This document shows, piece after piece, positions 24,121-33,425 of a DNA stretch of 52,707 nucleotides. Origin of the DNA: Chloroflexota bacterium (GTDB taxonomy: Bacteria > Chloroflexota > Anaerolineae > B4-G1); contig JAAZAN010000153.1 in the NCBI GenBank assembly GCA_012514315.1, positions 1 to 52,707 on the forward strand. Direction: 5' to 3'. The notes beneath the pieces were generated by a model that was given only the letters and a program-made list of their open reading frames with translations, had not been told where the DNA came from and did no database searches. Numbering within the stretch: position 1 is the stretch's first letter; every line of letters starts with the position of its first letter. Both the position numbers and the translations under genes were made by a program.

Positions 24121-26562
24121 CTAGATGCGGGCTCGACGCAGCCGCAAGCTATTGGTTACTACTGTGACGCTGCTGAATGCCATCGCGAAGGCGGCTAGAA
24201 CCGGATGGAAGTGGCGCAATACGTCTGGCAGCCACGAGATCGGATAGAGTACGCCAGCAGCTACCGGAACCAGAATCACGTTATAGAAGAACGCCCAGAA
24301 CAGATTCTGTTTGATCGTGCGCATTGTGGAGCGGCTGAGCGCCAGCGCCTGCGGTACGGATCGTAGGTCGCCCCGGATCAGGGTGGCGTCAGCGGTCTCC
24401 ATAGCGATGTCGGTGCCGGTACCCAGCGCGATACCAACATCCGCCTGTGCCAGAGCCGGTGCGTCGTTGATGCCGTCACCAACCATGCCGACGCGTCGTC
24501 CTTCTGTCTGGAGCGCCTTCACTTGCGCGGCTTTCTCGGCCGGCAGTACCTCGGCGATGACGCGATCGATACCCACCTGACCGGCTATCGCTTCCGCTGT
24601 GTTCTGGTTGTCCCCCGTCAGCATAACGACCTCAAGACCAAGATGATGTAGTTGCGCGACTGCCTCGGCCGATCCCTCCTTGAGAGTGTCCGCGATACCG
24701 AGCAGCCCCACCAGTTCCTCATCAATCGCTACACCAACGACGGTCCGTGCCTCTTTGCGCAAGCGTGCTATGTCCGACCCGAGTCGCTGAAGAGACAAGC
24801 CCTCCAACTCTAGCCAATCGGGCTTCCCTACCATGACGCGGTGTGTCTCCACTTCAGCGCGAACGCCGCGTCCAGAAACGGCCGTGAAGTCACTTGGTTC
24901 TGCCATAGCCAGTTCGCGCATCTCCGCCTCTGCAACGATCGCGCGTCCCAACGGGTGTTCCGATCCTCGCTCGGCAGAGGCCGCGATGCGCAGTAGCTCG
25001 TCGTGAGACAATCGGTCAACGTCCATCGGCACAATATCGGTGATCGCTGGCTGTCCAACCGTCAACGTGCCGGTCTTGTCCAAGATGATTGTATCGAGGC
25101 CTTCAGCCGTCTCCAGTGCGGCACTGTTCTTGAAGAGTATGCCCTTCTCCGCCCCTTTGCCTGTGCCTACCATGATGGCGGTGGGAGTCGCGAGGCCTAG
25201 AGCACACGGGCAGGCCACCACAAGCACCGATACCAGTCGGATCATCGCGGATGCGAAATCACGGCTGCCCACCCACCACACGGCAAGGGTGATCAACGCG
25301 ATTCCGATGATCGTCGGCACAAAGACCTCAGACACCTTGTCGGCAAGACGCTGGATAGGCGCTTTGCTGCCCTGAGCTTCTTGTACCAGGCGGACAATCT
25401 GGGCGAGGGCAGTCTCCGCCCCAATCCGCGTCGCCTCAAATTTGAGCAGCCCTTGCTCATTGATTGTGGCGCCGATCACCTCGTCGCCGACCGTCTTGTC
25501 CACAGGGATCGGCTCTCCCGTCAACATGCTCTCGTTGACCGAGGAACGACCTTCGGTAACTACTCCATCGACGGGAATGCGCTCGCCGGGTCGCACAACC
25601 ACCACATCTCCCACGAGTACCTGAGCAACAGGCAGCTCCACCTCGCGACCGTCTCGAACGACACGTGCCGTCTTGGGCCGCAGTCCCATCAGCTTCTTGA
25701 GATCCGCACTGGTTTGTCCTTTGGCTCGAGCCTCCAGGAGTTTGCCCAGCTTGATCATCGTGATGATGACTGCCGACGTCTCGAAGTAGACGTGGAGGCC
25801 GTGACCCGGAAGGAACAGGACGACGAGGCTGTAGATATACGCGACAGACGAGCCCATAGCGACAAGGACGTCCATGTTAGCCGCCTTGTTTCGCAGGGCG
25901 TGATAGCTTCCAACGTAGTAGTCCCAGCCTGTATAGAACTGAACCGGTGTGGCCAGTATCAGGAACAGCCAGTTGACCCAGGGGGCATGGGACCACGCCC
26001 CGGTAAGCCCGAAGTCGCGCGCCATGCTCAGGATGAAGAGTGGCAAGGTGAATATGATGCCGACCCACAGCTTGCGGGTCTGATCGACGATCTCGGCCCG
26101 GCGTGCTTCCGCCTCCACGTCCTCCAGCTCTTCTGGTGTGGCGGCCTGTACCACACCGTAGCCTGCGTTCTCGATCGTGCTGATCATCGCAGCGACCGTC
26201 GTCACGCCAGGAATGTACTCGACACTGGCGCGCTCTGTAGCGAGATTGACACTGGCGCTCACCACGCCAGGAATGCGGCTAAGTGTTCGTTCGACCGTTG
26301 CAGCGCAGTTGGCACACGTCATCCCGGTGATCGGGAGGTCGACCCGAGCCGTCACCACGCCATAGCCTGCATCCTTCACTTGCTCCACGATCTTCGCAGA
26401 GCTGACTAGTGTCGGATCAAAGACGAGGCTGGCTTTTTCGGTGGCGTAGTTCACCGATGCATCGGCGACGCCATCCAGCCTCTTGAGACTACGCTCCACA
26501 GTGAAAGCGCAGTTGGCGCAGTGCATTCCGGTTATGGGTACATTAGCGCGTTGTTCGTCCAT
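24121..26562 (-). CDS. copA: Copper-translocating P1B-type ATPase with two N-terminal metal-binding domains
   Basis: An 813-aa P1B-1 ATPase. Two HMA domains carry GMHCANC (C15, C18) and GMTCANC (C83, C86). The transport site is CPC (451-453), the phosphorylated aspartate is D495 in DKTGT, with TGEP, SEHPLG and GDGINDAP further along. Helices 7-8 carry YN and MAFSSVTVV-type residues expected for Cu+ specificity. It exports Cu+ from the cytoplasm. It lies 34 nt downstream of the copper chaperone gene and shares its promoter. Confidence 0.95.
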   Translation of the reverse strand: MDEQRANVPITGMHCANCAFTVERSLKRLDGVADASVNYATEKASLVFDPTLVSSAKIVEQVKDAGYGVVTARVDLPITGMTCANCAATVERTLSRIPGVVSASVNLATERASVEYIPGVTTVAAMISTIENAGYGVVQAATPEELEDVEAEARRAEIVDQTRKLWVGIIFTLPLFILSMARDFGLTGAWSHAPWVNWLFLILATPVQFYTGWDYYVGSYHALRNKAANMDVLVAMGSSVAYIYSLVVLFLPGHGLHVYFETSAVIITMIKLGKLLEARAKGQTSADLKKLMGLRPKTARVVRDGREVELPVAQVLVGDVVVVRPGERIPVDGVVTEGRSSVNESMLTGEPIPVDKTVGDEVIGATINEQGLLKFEATRIGAETALAQIVRLVQEAQGSKAPIQRLADKVSEVFVPTIIGIALITLAVWWVGSRDFASAMIRLVSVLVVACPCALGLATPTAIMVGTGKGAEKGILFKNSAALETAEGLDTIILDKTGTLTVGQPAITDIVPMDVDRLSHDELLRIAASAERGSEHPLGRAIVAEAEMRELAMAEPSDFTAVSGRGVRAEVETHRVMVGKPDWLELEGLSLQRLGSDIARLRKEARTVVGVAIDEELVGLLGIADTLKEGSAEAVAQLHHLGLEVVMLTGDNQNTAEAIAGQVGIDRVIAEVLPAEKAAQVKALQTEGRRVGMVGDGINDAPALAQADVGIALGTGTDIAMETADATLIRGDLRSVPQALALSRSTMRTIKQNLFWAFFYNVILVPVAAGVLYPISWLPDVLRHFHPVLAAFAMAFSSVTVVTNSLRLRRARI

Positions 26563-26596
26563 GCGGTTGCTCCAGTCGATAGTGCTGATCTTGCTC

Positions 26597-26803
26597 TTAG
26601 TCTGCTGGTGGGTAGTTGATCTCCGTGAGCAGCGCCTCGATCGCTTCCCACGTCGCCGGATCCTCCCAGGCTACCTCAACGCGCTTGGTGTCTGCACTGG
26701 CTTCCACTCTCTTCACTCCGGCCAACGCACCTAGCTCGCGCTGAATTGTCATAACGCAGTGCTTACAGGAGATATTGGGCACACTGAATTGCTTGGTGTT
26801 CAT
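26597..26803 (-). CDS. copZ: CopZ-like copper chaperone (HMA domain)
   Basis: A 68-aa single-domain heavy-metal-associated protein with the metal site ISCKHC (12-17). It carries Cu+ in the cytoplasm to the CopA metal-binding domains. ATG follows AGGGAGGACATT. It is the first gene of a copZ-copA operon with a near-consensus promoter and a small dyad at the predicted transcription start. No CsoR, CopY or CueR gene is visible next to it. Confidence 0.92.
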   Translation of the reverse strand: MNTKQFSVPNISCKHCVMTIQRELGALAGVKRVEASADTKRVEVAWEDPATWEAIEALLTEINYPPAD

Positions 26804-26826
26804 AATGTCCTCCCTGCTAATTTAGA

Positions 26827-26836
26827 ATACAAGTAT
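26827..26836. promoter_or_regulatory. Candidate metal-regulator operator at the copZ start site
   Basis: The dyad ATAC-AA-GTAT (26827-26836) sits between the copZ -10 box and start codon, at the expected transcription start. The AT-rich dyad resembles ArsR- or CopY-type sites more than the GC-rich CsoR type, but it is short. Confidence 0.3.
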
Positions 26837-26843
26837 CATCTTT

Positions 26844-26871
26844 ATTATACATCCAAATAGCCGCGTGTCAA
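26844..26871 (-). promoter_or_regulatory. Consensus-like promoter of copZ-copA
   Basis: On the minus strand, TTGACA (plus-strand 26866-26871) and TATAAT (26844-26849) are both perfect hexamers separated by 16 bp. The spacer is slightly short for a constitutive promoter, leaving room for activation or repression by copper. Confidence 0.78.
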
Positions 26872-26941
26872 GACTACAGGGAAGGCGACTTACGGGTAAT
26901 CACCAATACAGGGAACTCGTCAGCAATTCCCAATATCGATC

Positions 26942-27109
26942 TCAGGGCTTGATGGATGCTGCCTGGAGGAGAGGAATCAGTTCGAGTGCGGCCGCAATCG
27001 CCTTACCCGTCAGCAGATGCTCGATGCGTGACGCCAAGGTCTGTGCCCAACTCAGGCCACGCTTGGCCGAAATCAGGTCTTTCCCACGACGGGAGAGACG
27101 CTGGGACAA
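26942..27109 (-). pseudogene. Possible remnant of a MarR-like regulator C terminus
   Basis: A 55-codon open stretch (TTG at 27109 to TGA at 26942-26944), helical in character: LSQRLSRRGKDLISAKRG followed by WAQTLASRIEHLL and an Ala/Leu-rich end. The LSRRGKDLI segment resembles the LT-x-x-G-x-x-L wing and C-terminal helix of MarR proteins. It starts 7 nt after the stop of the GyrI-like gene, lacks any DNA-binding helix and has no clear ribosome binding site, so I read it as a decayed fragment. The rest of 26872-27116 holds nothing I recognise. Confidence 0.25.
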
Positions 27110-27116
27110 AGTCCAG

Positions 27117-27575
27117 TTATCTCAGCGGAAACACAACCTGGGTCTGCAGCTTTTCGGATGGAGTTTCAGAGGGGTCGTTCAAGTAGAACTCGTACGCGAC
27201 TCCGGTTGGCTCAAGCCCCTGCTGCTGCACCCATTGGGCGAGCGCCGTGTACGCTGACTTGACCTCAAGGTAAGGCCCGGTGAAGACAGTCGTCGCGACC
27301 TTCCTGGCTGGGATCTGCCCCGCCGCAATCGACTCGGTGGCTGGGAGCGGACGAGCGACCGGGAATCCAATCTCCACGTCCAGATTGTCCATATCCATGT
27401 TGTAGTACGCGGCGAAGGGCGCTCCAGACGGTTGCTCCCCGATCTCAGCCAGGTAGGTCGCAATGGCCCCGTAGATTCTGCCCAGCTCCTGGGGCAGCTC
27501 GTGCACCGAAGTCATTGTGCGCACGGAGAGGATCGGCTGCGCGGGTTGTTCTTTCAGTTCGCACTTGAGTGTCAT
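27117..27575 (-). CDS. GyrI-like small-molecule-binding domain protein
   Basis: A 152-aa protein; ATG 27575 follows AAGGAG by 9 nt, and the longer open frame upstream has no domain character. The fold pattern is that of the SHS2-type duplicated GyrI/Rob C-terminal/BmrR effector domain: beta-rich N half with PAQPILSVRTMTSV, then GPYLEVKSAYTALAQW and a closing EFYLNDPSETP segment. Stand-alone members bind hydrophobic compounds, and some are hydrolases or gyrase inhibitors. No DNA-binding domain is present. Role unknown; a remnant regulator fragment follows it. Confidence 0.75.
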   Translation of the reverse strand: MTLKCELKEQPAQPILSVRTMTSVHELPQELGRIYGAIATYLAEIGEQPSGAPFAAYYNMDMDNLDVEIGFPVARPLPATESIAAGQIPARKVATTVFTGPYLEVKSAYTALAQWVQQQGLEPTGVAYEFYLNDPSETPSEKLQTQVVFPLR

Positions 27576-27740
27576 AGGTACGTTCTCCTTGGACTGGGGG
27601 TGTGCTATCGTTTCCAACTGGCTGACTAGACTCTCCGCAGCATTGGTGGGTATCTCTGATTGGATTGATCGAAAGGATTGCAGTCTGTTGCGATCGCGCG
27701 AGTCCGGAGCGCAAAACACAATCACCGATATGGTACGACG

Positions 27741-27769
27741 TTTCTGTTGCAGCGCAACTGTGATAGAAT
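27741..27769 (+). promoter_or_regulatory. Weak promoter candidate at the head of the membrane glycosyltransferase block
   Basis: TTTCTG (27741-27746), 17-bp spacer, TAGAAT (27764-27769). The predicted start near 27776 is only about 7 nt before the TTG codon at 27783, and there is no Shine-Dalgarno sequence, so the first gene may be read from a nearly leaderless mRNA. Confidence 0.4.
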
Positions 27770-27782
27770 CGCTAGAACTTGA

Positions 27783-29387
27783 TTGGATGGCAGAGACTTG
27801 ATCTGGCGTAAATGGCAGTGGGCGGTACCCTTCGCGGTTGGGCTGGTGCTGATGATCAGCGCCCCCTATCTCCTTGCGTGGGGAAGCGCTCCTGAAGGGA
27901 GCCGATTCACGGGACTGCTGTTCAATCCGCTGGATGGTCACTCATACATCGCCAAGATGCGCCAAGGAGCGGAAGGATCTTGGGTGTTCCGGCTTCCATT
28001 TACCTCCGAGGCGCAACCTGGTGCGCCAATCTATCTGTTCTATCTCTTCCTGGGTCATATCAGTCGGTGGCTTCAACTCCCTCTGATCAGTGTGTACCAC
28101 GCCGCCCGGTTGGCGGGTGGGTTGCTGATGGTTGGCGCTACCGGAGCGCTGGCCGTCGAGCTGACCCAGGTGACGCACGAGCGTCGGGCGATGCTCTTCT
28201 TTGTGACGTGTGGGGCGGGCCTGGGGTGGATAGTGGGCATAGTGGGGCCGATGACGGCGGACCTGTGGGTGGCAGAAGCGTTTCCTCTCTATGCTGCGCT
28301 CTCGAACGCACATTTCCCTCTGGCGATCGCTCTGATGGCTCTCTGCGCCCTCTTCAGTCTGCGCGTGATGCGATGTGGTGAGCGAACGTGGCTTTGGGGA
28401 TCGGCGCTGGGATGCGCAGCGATCCTGCTCGGGGCTGTTCAACCGTTTGGGTTGGTTCCCGTCTTCGGGGGCGTAGGTGTGTCCGCCCTGGCCCGGATCG
28501 TGAGGCAGCGGGCCATCGTCTGGAGTACTGTGATCTGGGTTGTGGGAGCGGCCCTTGCGGCAAGTCTGTATCCGATCTACATGCAGTCCGCCATTCAGGC
28601 CGACCCGGTTCTACGCGTGTGGGGACATCAGAACATCACAGCGTCACCACCGCTGTGGGACTGGGTACTGAGCTATGGTATGCTGGCGCCACTGTGTGTG
28701 ATCGGCCTCTACGTGTCGCTCCGCCGGGGGAACGAAGCGGACTGGCTGGTAGCGGGCTGGCTCGGTGTAACGCTGATCGGTCTGTATGTACCGCTGCCGC
28801 TCCAGCGGCGACTGAGTCTGGGGCTGGGCGTGCCCGTCGGACTGCTGGCTGGGGCGGGATGGTGGCGTGGAGTGAGGCGTGGCGGACTGCGACGCGTCCC
28901 AACCATCGCGCGAGTTGCCGGGACAGTGCTCTGTGTACTGACGCCGGCATTTCTGATTGCCGCGAGCACTGCATCTGCCGTGGTGGGTGATGATCGTTTC
29001 TTCATCAGCGATGACGAGTGGCGCGGTCTGGCCTGGCTTCGGGATGCTGGCGATGGTCGGGGGGTCATGTGTGCTCCAGAGACTGGACTGTTTGTCCCGG
29101 CTTGGGCTGGACAGCCTGTAGTGTATGGACATCCCTTTGAGACTGTGGAGGCGGAGCGGCGCCGTGCTGAGGTTGAGGCTTTCTGGTTGGGGGAGATGGC
29201 GGCTGCTGAGCGGGAGACATTCCTGCGCCAGCACCGCATTGGGTATCTCTTCGTTGGGCCCAGAGAGCGGGCCCTGGGTGCAGTGAACCGGCCTGACGTG
29301 GAGCTGGGTGATCTGAGCCGCGAGCTGTCGCCCGTCTTCAACTCTGGTGCAGTGACGATCTATGAGCTTCGACCAGAGGTGGGGTGA
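27783..29387 (+). CDS. GT-C-like multi-pass membrane protein, paralogue 1 of 3
   Basis: A 534-aa membrane protein with roughly 10-11 hydrophobic helices and a soluble C-terminal domain of about 120 aa. It shares a motif set with two paralogues in this block (29362 and 49491): D51-x2-S54 in DGHSYIAKMR on the first outer loop, a PLAIA-adjacent histidine, W-x-x-QN-x-x-SPP, and QRR-x3-G. The C-terminal part has VVYGHPFETV and YLFVGPRERALG. The first-loop aspartate fits the catalytic acid of GT-C enzymes, but no specific family is recognised. TTG start without Shine-Dalgarno, close behind a weak promoter. It overlaps the next gene by 26 nt. Confidence 0.7.
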   Translation: MDGRDLIWRKWQWAVPFAVGLVLMISAPYLLAWGSAPEGSRFTGLLFNPLDGHSYIAKMRQGAEGSWVFRLPFTSEAQPGAPIYLFYLFLGHISRWLQLPLISVYHAARLAGGLLMVGATGALAVELTQVTHERRAMLFFVTCGAGLGWIVGIVGPMTADLWVAEAFPLYAALSNAHFPLAIALMALCALFSLRVMRCGERTWLWGSALGCAAILLGAVQPFGLVPVFGGVGVSALARIVRQRAIVWSTVIWVVGAALAASLYPIYMQSAIQADPVLRVWGHQNITASPPLWDWVLSYGMLAPLCVIGLYVSLRRGNEADWLVAGWLGVTLIGLYVPLPLQRRLSLGLGVPVGLLAGAGWWRGVRRGGLRRVPTIARVAGTVLCVLTPAFLIAASTASAVVGDDRFFISDDEWRGLAWLRDAGDGRGVMCAPETGLFVPAWAGQPVVYGHPFETVEAERRRAEVEAFWLGEMAAAERETFLRQHRIGYLFVGPRERALGAVNRPDVELGDLSRELSPVFNSGAVTIYELRPEVG

Positions 29388-31029
29388 GGAGTCGGAGTTG
29401 AAGGGAGAGACTGATGTTCGACTGAAATGGGTCGAGCGCCTTGAATGGCGTTTCGTGCTGATTGGCAGCCTTCTTGCGGTGGTGATGACTTCGATTCCAT
29501 ACCTGCTGGGCGCCTCGCTCGGTGACGACCGGCGCGTCTTTGGGGGCTTCGTGTATGGTGTCGAGGACTGCTACTCGTATGTCGCCAAGATGCGCCAAGG
29601 GGCTGCCGGCGCCTGGCTGTTCCACATCCCGTATACTCCCGAATCGCACCCTGGCGCCCTGATGTATGCCTTCTATCTGATTCTGGGCAAGCTGGCAGTT
29701 CTGTTCCTCCCCGGTGACACCACGACGCGGCTCGTGTTCGGTTACCATGTAGCTCGAGTGACCCTCGGCATAGGCTTGCTCTTGACGACATACAGTTTTC
29801 TTGCGCTTCTGACCGACCAGGTTGCCGTGCGCCGTCTGGCGTGGCTGGCAATTACCTTTGGCGGCGGCCTGGGATGGTTACTGGTGACGTCGGGACAGCA
29901 GAACTGGCTGGGTAGCGCTCCCCTGGATCTCATCCTGCCTGAGGGATTTACGTTTCTCGTGCTCTATGCCTTTCCGCATCTTGCCCTGGCTCGTATTCTG
30001 CTGTTGCTGGGTATCACAGCGATGCTCGCGGCGTGGGACCTTGTCCCAGTGGGGTGCGGTGGTCACCGCCGATGGGCGTTGCTGGCAGGGGCAAGCTGGT
30101 TGTTGATGGGCTTCATCGTTCCGTTCTACGTGGGCATAGCCTGGGCGGTCACAGCTGTAACGTGGGTAGCCTGGGGACTGCGCGAGGAGCGCTTTCGCTG
30201 GCTCGGGGCGCCGCTCGCCGTCGTCGCGGGGCTCGTTTCGGCTCCAGCCGTCGCCTATGCCGGGTGGATATTCACCAGTCAACCGGTATATGCGGCGTGG
30301 GCGAGCCAGAATCAGGTTCTGTCGCCTCATCCTCTCCACTATCTGGTCGCCTTTGGTCTGTTTCTAGTCCCGGCCGCTCTCGCTGTGACAGAGGTCTGGC
30401 GAGCCGGTGGCTTGAGCTGGTTCGCCCTTGGGTGGGTCGCGCTGATGCCCATGCTGGCCTACCTGCCGTTCAATCTTCAGCGGAGGCTCGTCGAGGGTGT
30501 GCAGATCCCGCTCGGCTTCCTGGCCGCGCGGGGTATATACGCGCTGGGTGTGAGTCCTCGCACGCGGCGCGGCATCGCGGGTGGCTGGATCCTGCTGCTG
30601 CCGCTGACGAATGGGTTACTTGTCGGCGGCAGCAGCCTGTTCCTCTTGAACCGGCCCGCCGCGATCTACCGGCATGCCGAGGAGATCGAGGTGATGGACT
30701 GGTTGGCCGCGCGTACGACCGTGGAGGATGTGGTGCTCGCGGCATATGGCACGGGCAACTACCTTCCAGTGCGTGTGCCCGCGCGTGTGTTCGTCGGTCA
30801 CGGTCCGGAGAGCGTCCGCGCTGACGAGAAGCGTGAGCTGGTCGCTCGATTTTTCAGCAACTCAGTTGACCATCGTTGGCGCGAGTCCCTCATTGCCGAA
30901 TACCACATTCGCTTTGTTTTTGTGGGCCCTGTGGAGAGGGTGTCGGGTGGCTTCGATCCGAGCCAGGCCCCATACCTGGAGCTCGTCCACAAGGTCGGTG
31001 ATTATGCCATTTTCGAGGTCCGGATGTGA
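29362..31029 (+). CDS. GT-C-like multi-pass membrane protein, paralogue 2 of 3
   Basis: A 555-aa paralogue of the preceding gene. First-loop motif D69-x2-S72 in EDCYSYVAKMRQG, then FPHLALAR, ASQNQVLSPHP and NLQRRLVEGVQIPLGFLA; the C-terminal soluble part contains VFVGHGPESV and FVFVGPVERVSG. ATG 29362 lies inside the end of the upstream gene, implying coupled translation. The gene ends in ATGTGA, overlapping the GTG of the next gene by 4 nt. A lipid-linked-sugar transferase acting outside the membrane is a reasonable inference; donor and acceptor are unknown. Confidence 0.72.
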   Translation: MSFDQRWGEESELKGETDVRLKWVERLEWRFVLIGSLLAVVMTSIPYLLGASLGDDRRVFGGFVYGVEDCYSYVAKMRQGAAGAWLFHIPYTPESHPGALMYAFYLILGKLAVLFLPGDTTTRLVFGYHVARVTLGIGLLLTTYSFLALLTDQVAVRRLAWLAITFGGGLGWLLVTSGQQNWLGSAPLDLILPEGFTFLVLYAFPHLALARILLLLGITAMLAAWDLVPVGCGGHRRWALLAGASWLLMGFIVPFYVGIAWAVTAVTWVAWGLREERFRWLGAPLAVVAGLVSAPAVAYAGWIFTSQPVYAAWASQNQVLSPHPLHYLVAFGLFLVPAALAVTEVWRAGGLSWFALGWVALMPMLAYLPFNLQRRLVEGVQIPLGFLAARGIYALGVSPRTRRGIAGGWILLLPLTNGLLVGGSSLFLLNRPAAIYRHAEEIEVMDWLAARTTVEDVVLAAYGTGNYLPVRVPARVFVGHGPESVRADEKRELVARFFSNSVDHRWRESLIAEYHIRFVFVGPVERVSGGFDPSQAPYLELVHKVGDYAIFEVRM

Positions 31030-33425
31030 ACGCATCGAATGTCGAAGGCCCCCTGACGGTGCTGAAGCCTGACCGCCGTCGGGTGACCCGTCTGGCTCCG
31101 TTGGTGGTGTTCGCGCTATTCCCCACCGCTCTGCTCTGGCGTGCGATTCTCGCCGGTGAGGCGTTCTACTGGGGACCACCGTTGCTGCAGTTCGTGCCCT
31201 GGCAGAAGTTGGCGGCAGAGTACTGGCGCAATGGACAGTTGCCCTTATGGAATCCATGGGTCGGTTGCGGCGCGCCCCTGGCGGCCAACTACCAGTCAGC
31301 CGCCTTCTATCCCCTGAACGCCCTGGCATTGTTCGTGCCTGCAGAGATTGCACTGAGCTGGACGACGCTGTTCCACCTGGGCCTGGGTGGATGGGGCATA
31401 TACTGCTGGGCGCGGGCCGTCGGACTGCGGCAGTTCCCGGCGCTCTTGGGAGGGTTGACATTCTGCGGAAGCGGTTTTGTTGTGGCACGCGTGGCGCTTT
31501 TCCCGAGCATAGGCTTCACCTTTCCGTGGGTGAGCGTCTGGCTGTGGCGTGCCGAGGTACTTGCACAGAGAGCTCGATGTGGAGACGTGGTCTGGCTCGG
31601 TGCAGTTCTGGGCCTGGGTCTCTTGGCTGGACACGCTCAGACGGCCTTTTACGGCGCGGTGCTGGTTGCCGCGTACTACACCTTTCGCATTCTTCAGAAG
31701 CCCACCGTGCGAGGCCAAGCCTCACGTATTCTGTGGCAGGTCGCGATGCTGACTATCTCGGTGATCGCGGGTGTCTGTATCGCCGCGGTGCAGTTAGTGC
31801 CTACGGCTCAGCTCATGCGTTACTCGCAACGGGCAAACGGCGTCAACTACGACCTGGCGATGACCTATTCATTCTGGCCCTGGCGCCTTCTCACGCTTTT
31901 CGCTCCCGATCTGTTTGGGAATCCCAGCCGTGGCGACTTCTGGGGGTATGCTACCTACTGGGAGGATGCTGGCTACATCGGACTGCTGCCGCTGTTGCTG
32001 GCGTTGAGCCTGGTCGTGTCTGTGTTGCGACGGTGCTCAATACCGGAGGGTTCTACTCCTGGGAGTGGTCAGGTCGGGTTCTGGGTGGGGGGCGCTGCGA
32101 TCTCGATCCTCCTCGCTATGGGCATATACACTCCGGTGTTTCCATTCCTGTTTCGTTATGTGCCCACCTTCAACCTGTTTCAGTCCCCGGCCCGCTGGCT
32201 AGCGGTAACCACTGTTGGATTGTCCGCGCTGGCTGCATTGGGAGCGGATGCATGGCCTGAAGGAATCCGTGGACGCCGGCGTGCGACGCGGTGGACCATC
32301 GTGGGAGTCTCTCTGGCGCTGGGTGGTATCGCCGCGCCTTTCCTTGTCCCTGAGATTGTTCCGACCTTCGGGCCGGCTACACTGCGGCTGGGCCTGACGC
32401 TTTCGGGCGCTGGACTGGTCATGCATTTGCGACCGCAACCCTCGGATGGCCGGGCCGGCGAGCTTTCTCTGAAGTGGTCTGTCGTGGCTCTCGGCTTCGT
32501 CGCGGTCGACCTGCTCCTGTTTGGGTGGCCGCTGGTACCTACGGTGGATCGGTCGTTGTACGGTGGGCAGACTCAGGTGGCCGGTATGCTGCGTGAGTCG
32601 GCAGATTCACCGCGCATCTACTGGCCCTCAGACCCAACCCACCTTGATTCCCAGTTTGATGCGCTGCAGCGCGCGCAATTCAGCTATCTGACGTTCGACG
32701 ATTTTGGTTCCCGGGATGCCGCTCACTGGTGGGAAATGCGGGAAGCGCTCATCCCCAATCTGGGCATGCTCGACCGAGTGGCTGCTGTGAACAACTACGA
32801 GCCTCTGCAAGTGAGATGGTACAATGACGTCATGAGCGCCATCGTCCGCAATCCTGGCGCGCTACGAGTGACCGGGGCAACCCACGTTGTAGGCGACTGG
32901 CCCGGTGTGGGCGGCGAGACGGTGTGGGCAAGCGGGCCTCAGGTGGTCTCACGTCTGACTCATTCGCTGGGACGGGCGTGGGTAGTCTCAGTCGCACGGG
33001 CCGTCACGCCCGAGGATGCACTTGGCATCCTGCAGGCAGATGGCTTCGATCCAGCGCAAGAAGTACTGCTGATCCAGACGAACGCCGAGGCCGTGGATGC
33101 ATCGTTGACGGCCCCTGTCAACTACAGTCTGTCCTTGCAGGACAACCCCAATGGGGTTACAATACGCGCCGTTCTGGATCGGCCAGGTTATCTTGTCGTG
33201 GCCGATACCTGGTATCCGGGTTGGGTTGTGACCGTCGACAACCATCCCGCCGAGTTACTGCGGGCCAACGTAGCATTTCGCGCTGTCCGGCTTGATTCAG
33301 GTCAGCACACTGTCGAGATGACCTATCGGCCGGCAGTTGTGTATGTAGGAGGAGCGATCACCCTGGTCAGTCTGGTGGTATCTGTCGCTGTGTTACTTGC
33401 GACTTCGGGTGGGCGACGACAGTGA
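31026..33425 (+). CDS. YfhO-like membrane protein, copy 1
   Basis: A 799-aa protein with about 12-13 helices. The first outer loop reads QFVPWQK...GQLPLWNPWVGCGAPLAANYQSA (in part), the hallmark of YfhO-type proteins. The C terminus is a beta-rich outer domain with GYLVVADTWYPGWVVTVD before a last helix. YfhO proteins of Firmicutes are involved in glycosylating wall teichoic or lipoteichoic acids, and the fold is GT-C-like; the substrate here is unknown. Start and stop overlap both neighbours by 4 nt, so the genes are tightly coupled. Confidence 0.85.
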   Translation: MNASNVEGPLTVLKPDRRRVTRLAPLVVFALFPTALLWRAILAGEAFYWGPPLLQFVPWQKLAAEYWRNGQLPLWNPWVGCGAPLAANYQSAAFYPLNALALFVPAEIALSWTTLFHLGLGGWGIYCWARAVGLRQFPALLGGLTFCGSGFVVARVALFPSIGFTFPWVSVWLWRAEVLAQRARCGDVVWLGAVLGLGLLAGHAQTAFYGAVLVAAYYTFRILQKPTVRGQASRILWQVAMLTISVIAGVCIAAVQLVPTAQLMRYSQRANGVNYDLAMTYSFWPWRLLTLFAPDLFGNPSRGDFWGYATYWEDAGYIGLLPLLLALSLVVSVLRRCSIPEGSTPGSGQVGFWVGGAAISILLAMGIYTPVFPFLFRYVPTFNLFQSPARWLAVTTVGLSALAALGADAWPEGIRGRRRATRWTIVGVSLALGGIAAPFLVPEIVPTFGPATLRLGLTLSGAGLVMHLRPQPSDGRAGELSLKWSVVALGFVAVDLLLFGWPLVPTVDRSLYGGQTQVAGMLRESADSPRIYWPSDPTHLDSQFDALQRAQFSYLTFDDFGSRDAAHWWEMREALIPNLGMLDRVAAVNNYEPLQVRWYNDVMSAIVRNPGALRVTGATHVVGDWPGVGGETVWASGPQVVSRLTHSLGRAWVVSVARAVTPEDALGILQADGFDPAQEVLLIQTNAEAVDASLTAPVNYSLSLQDNPNGVTIRAVLDRPGYLVVADTWYPGWVVTVDNHPAELLRANVAFRAVRLDSGQHTVEMTYRPAVVYVGGAITLVSLVVSVAVLLATSGGRRQ

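Noticed and set aside
25381-26409. 342-codon plus-strand open frame opposite copA
   Set aside because: It is antisense to the HMA and membrane regions of CopA, rich in His, Asp and Arg as expected from a GC-rich antisense frame, and shows no domain.
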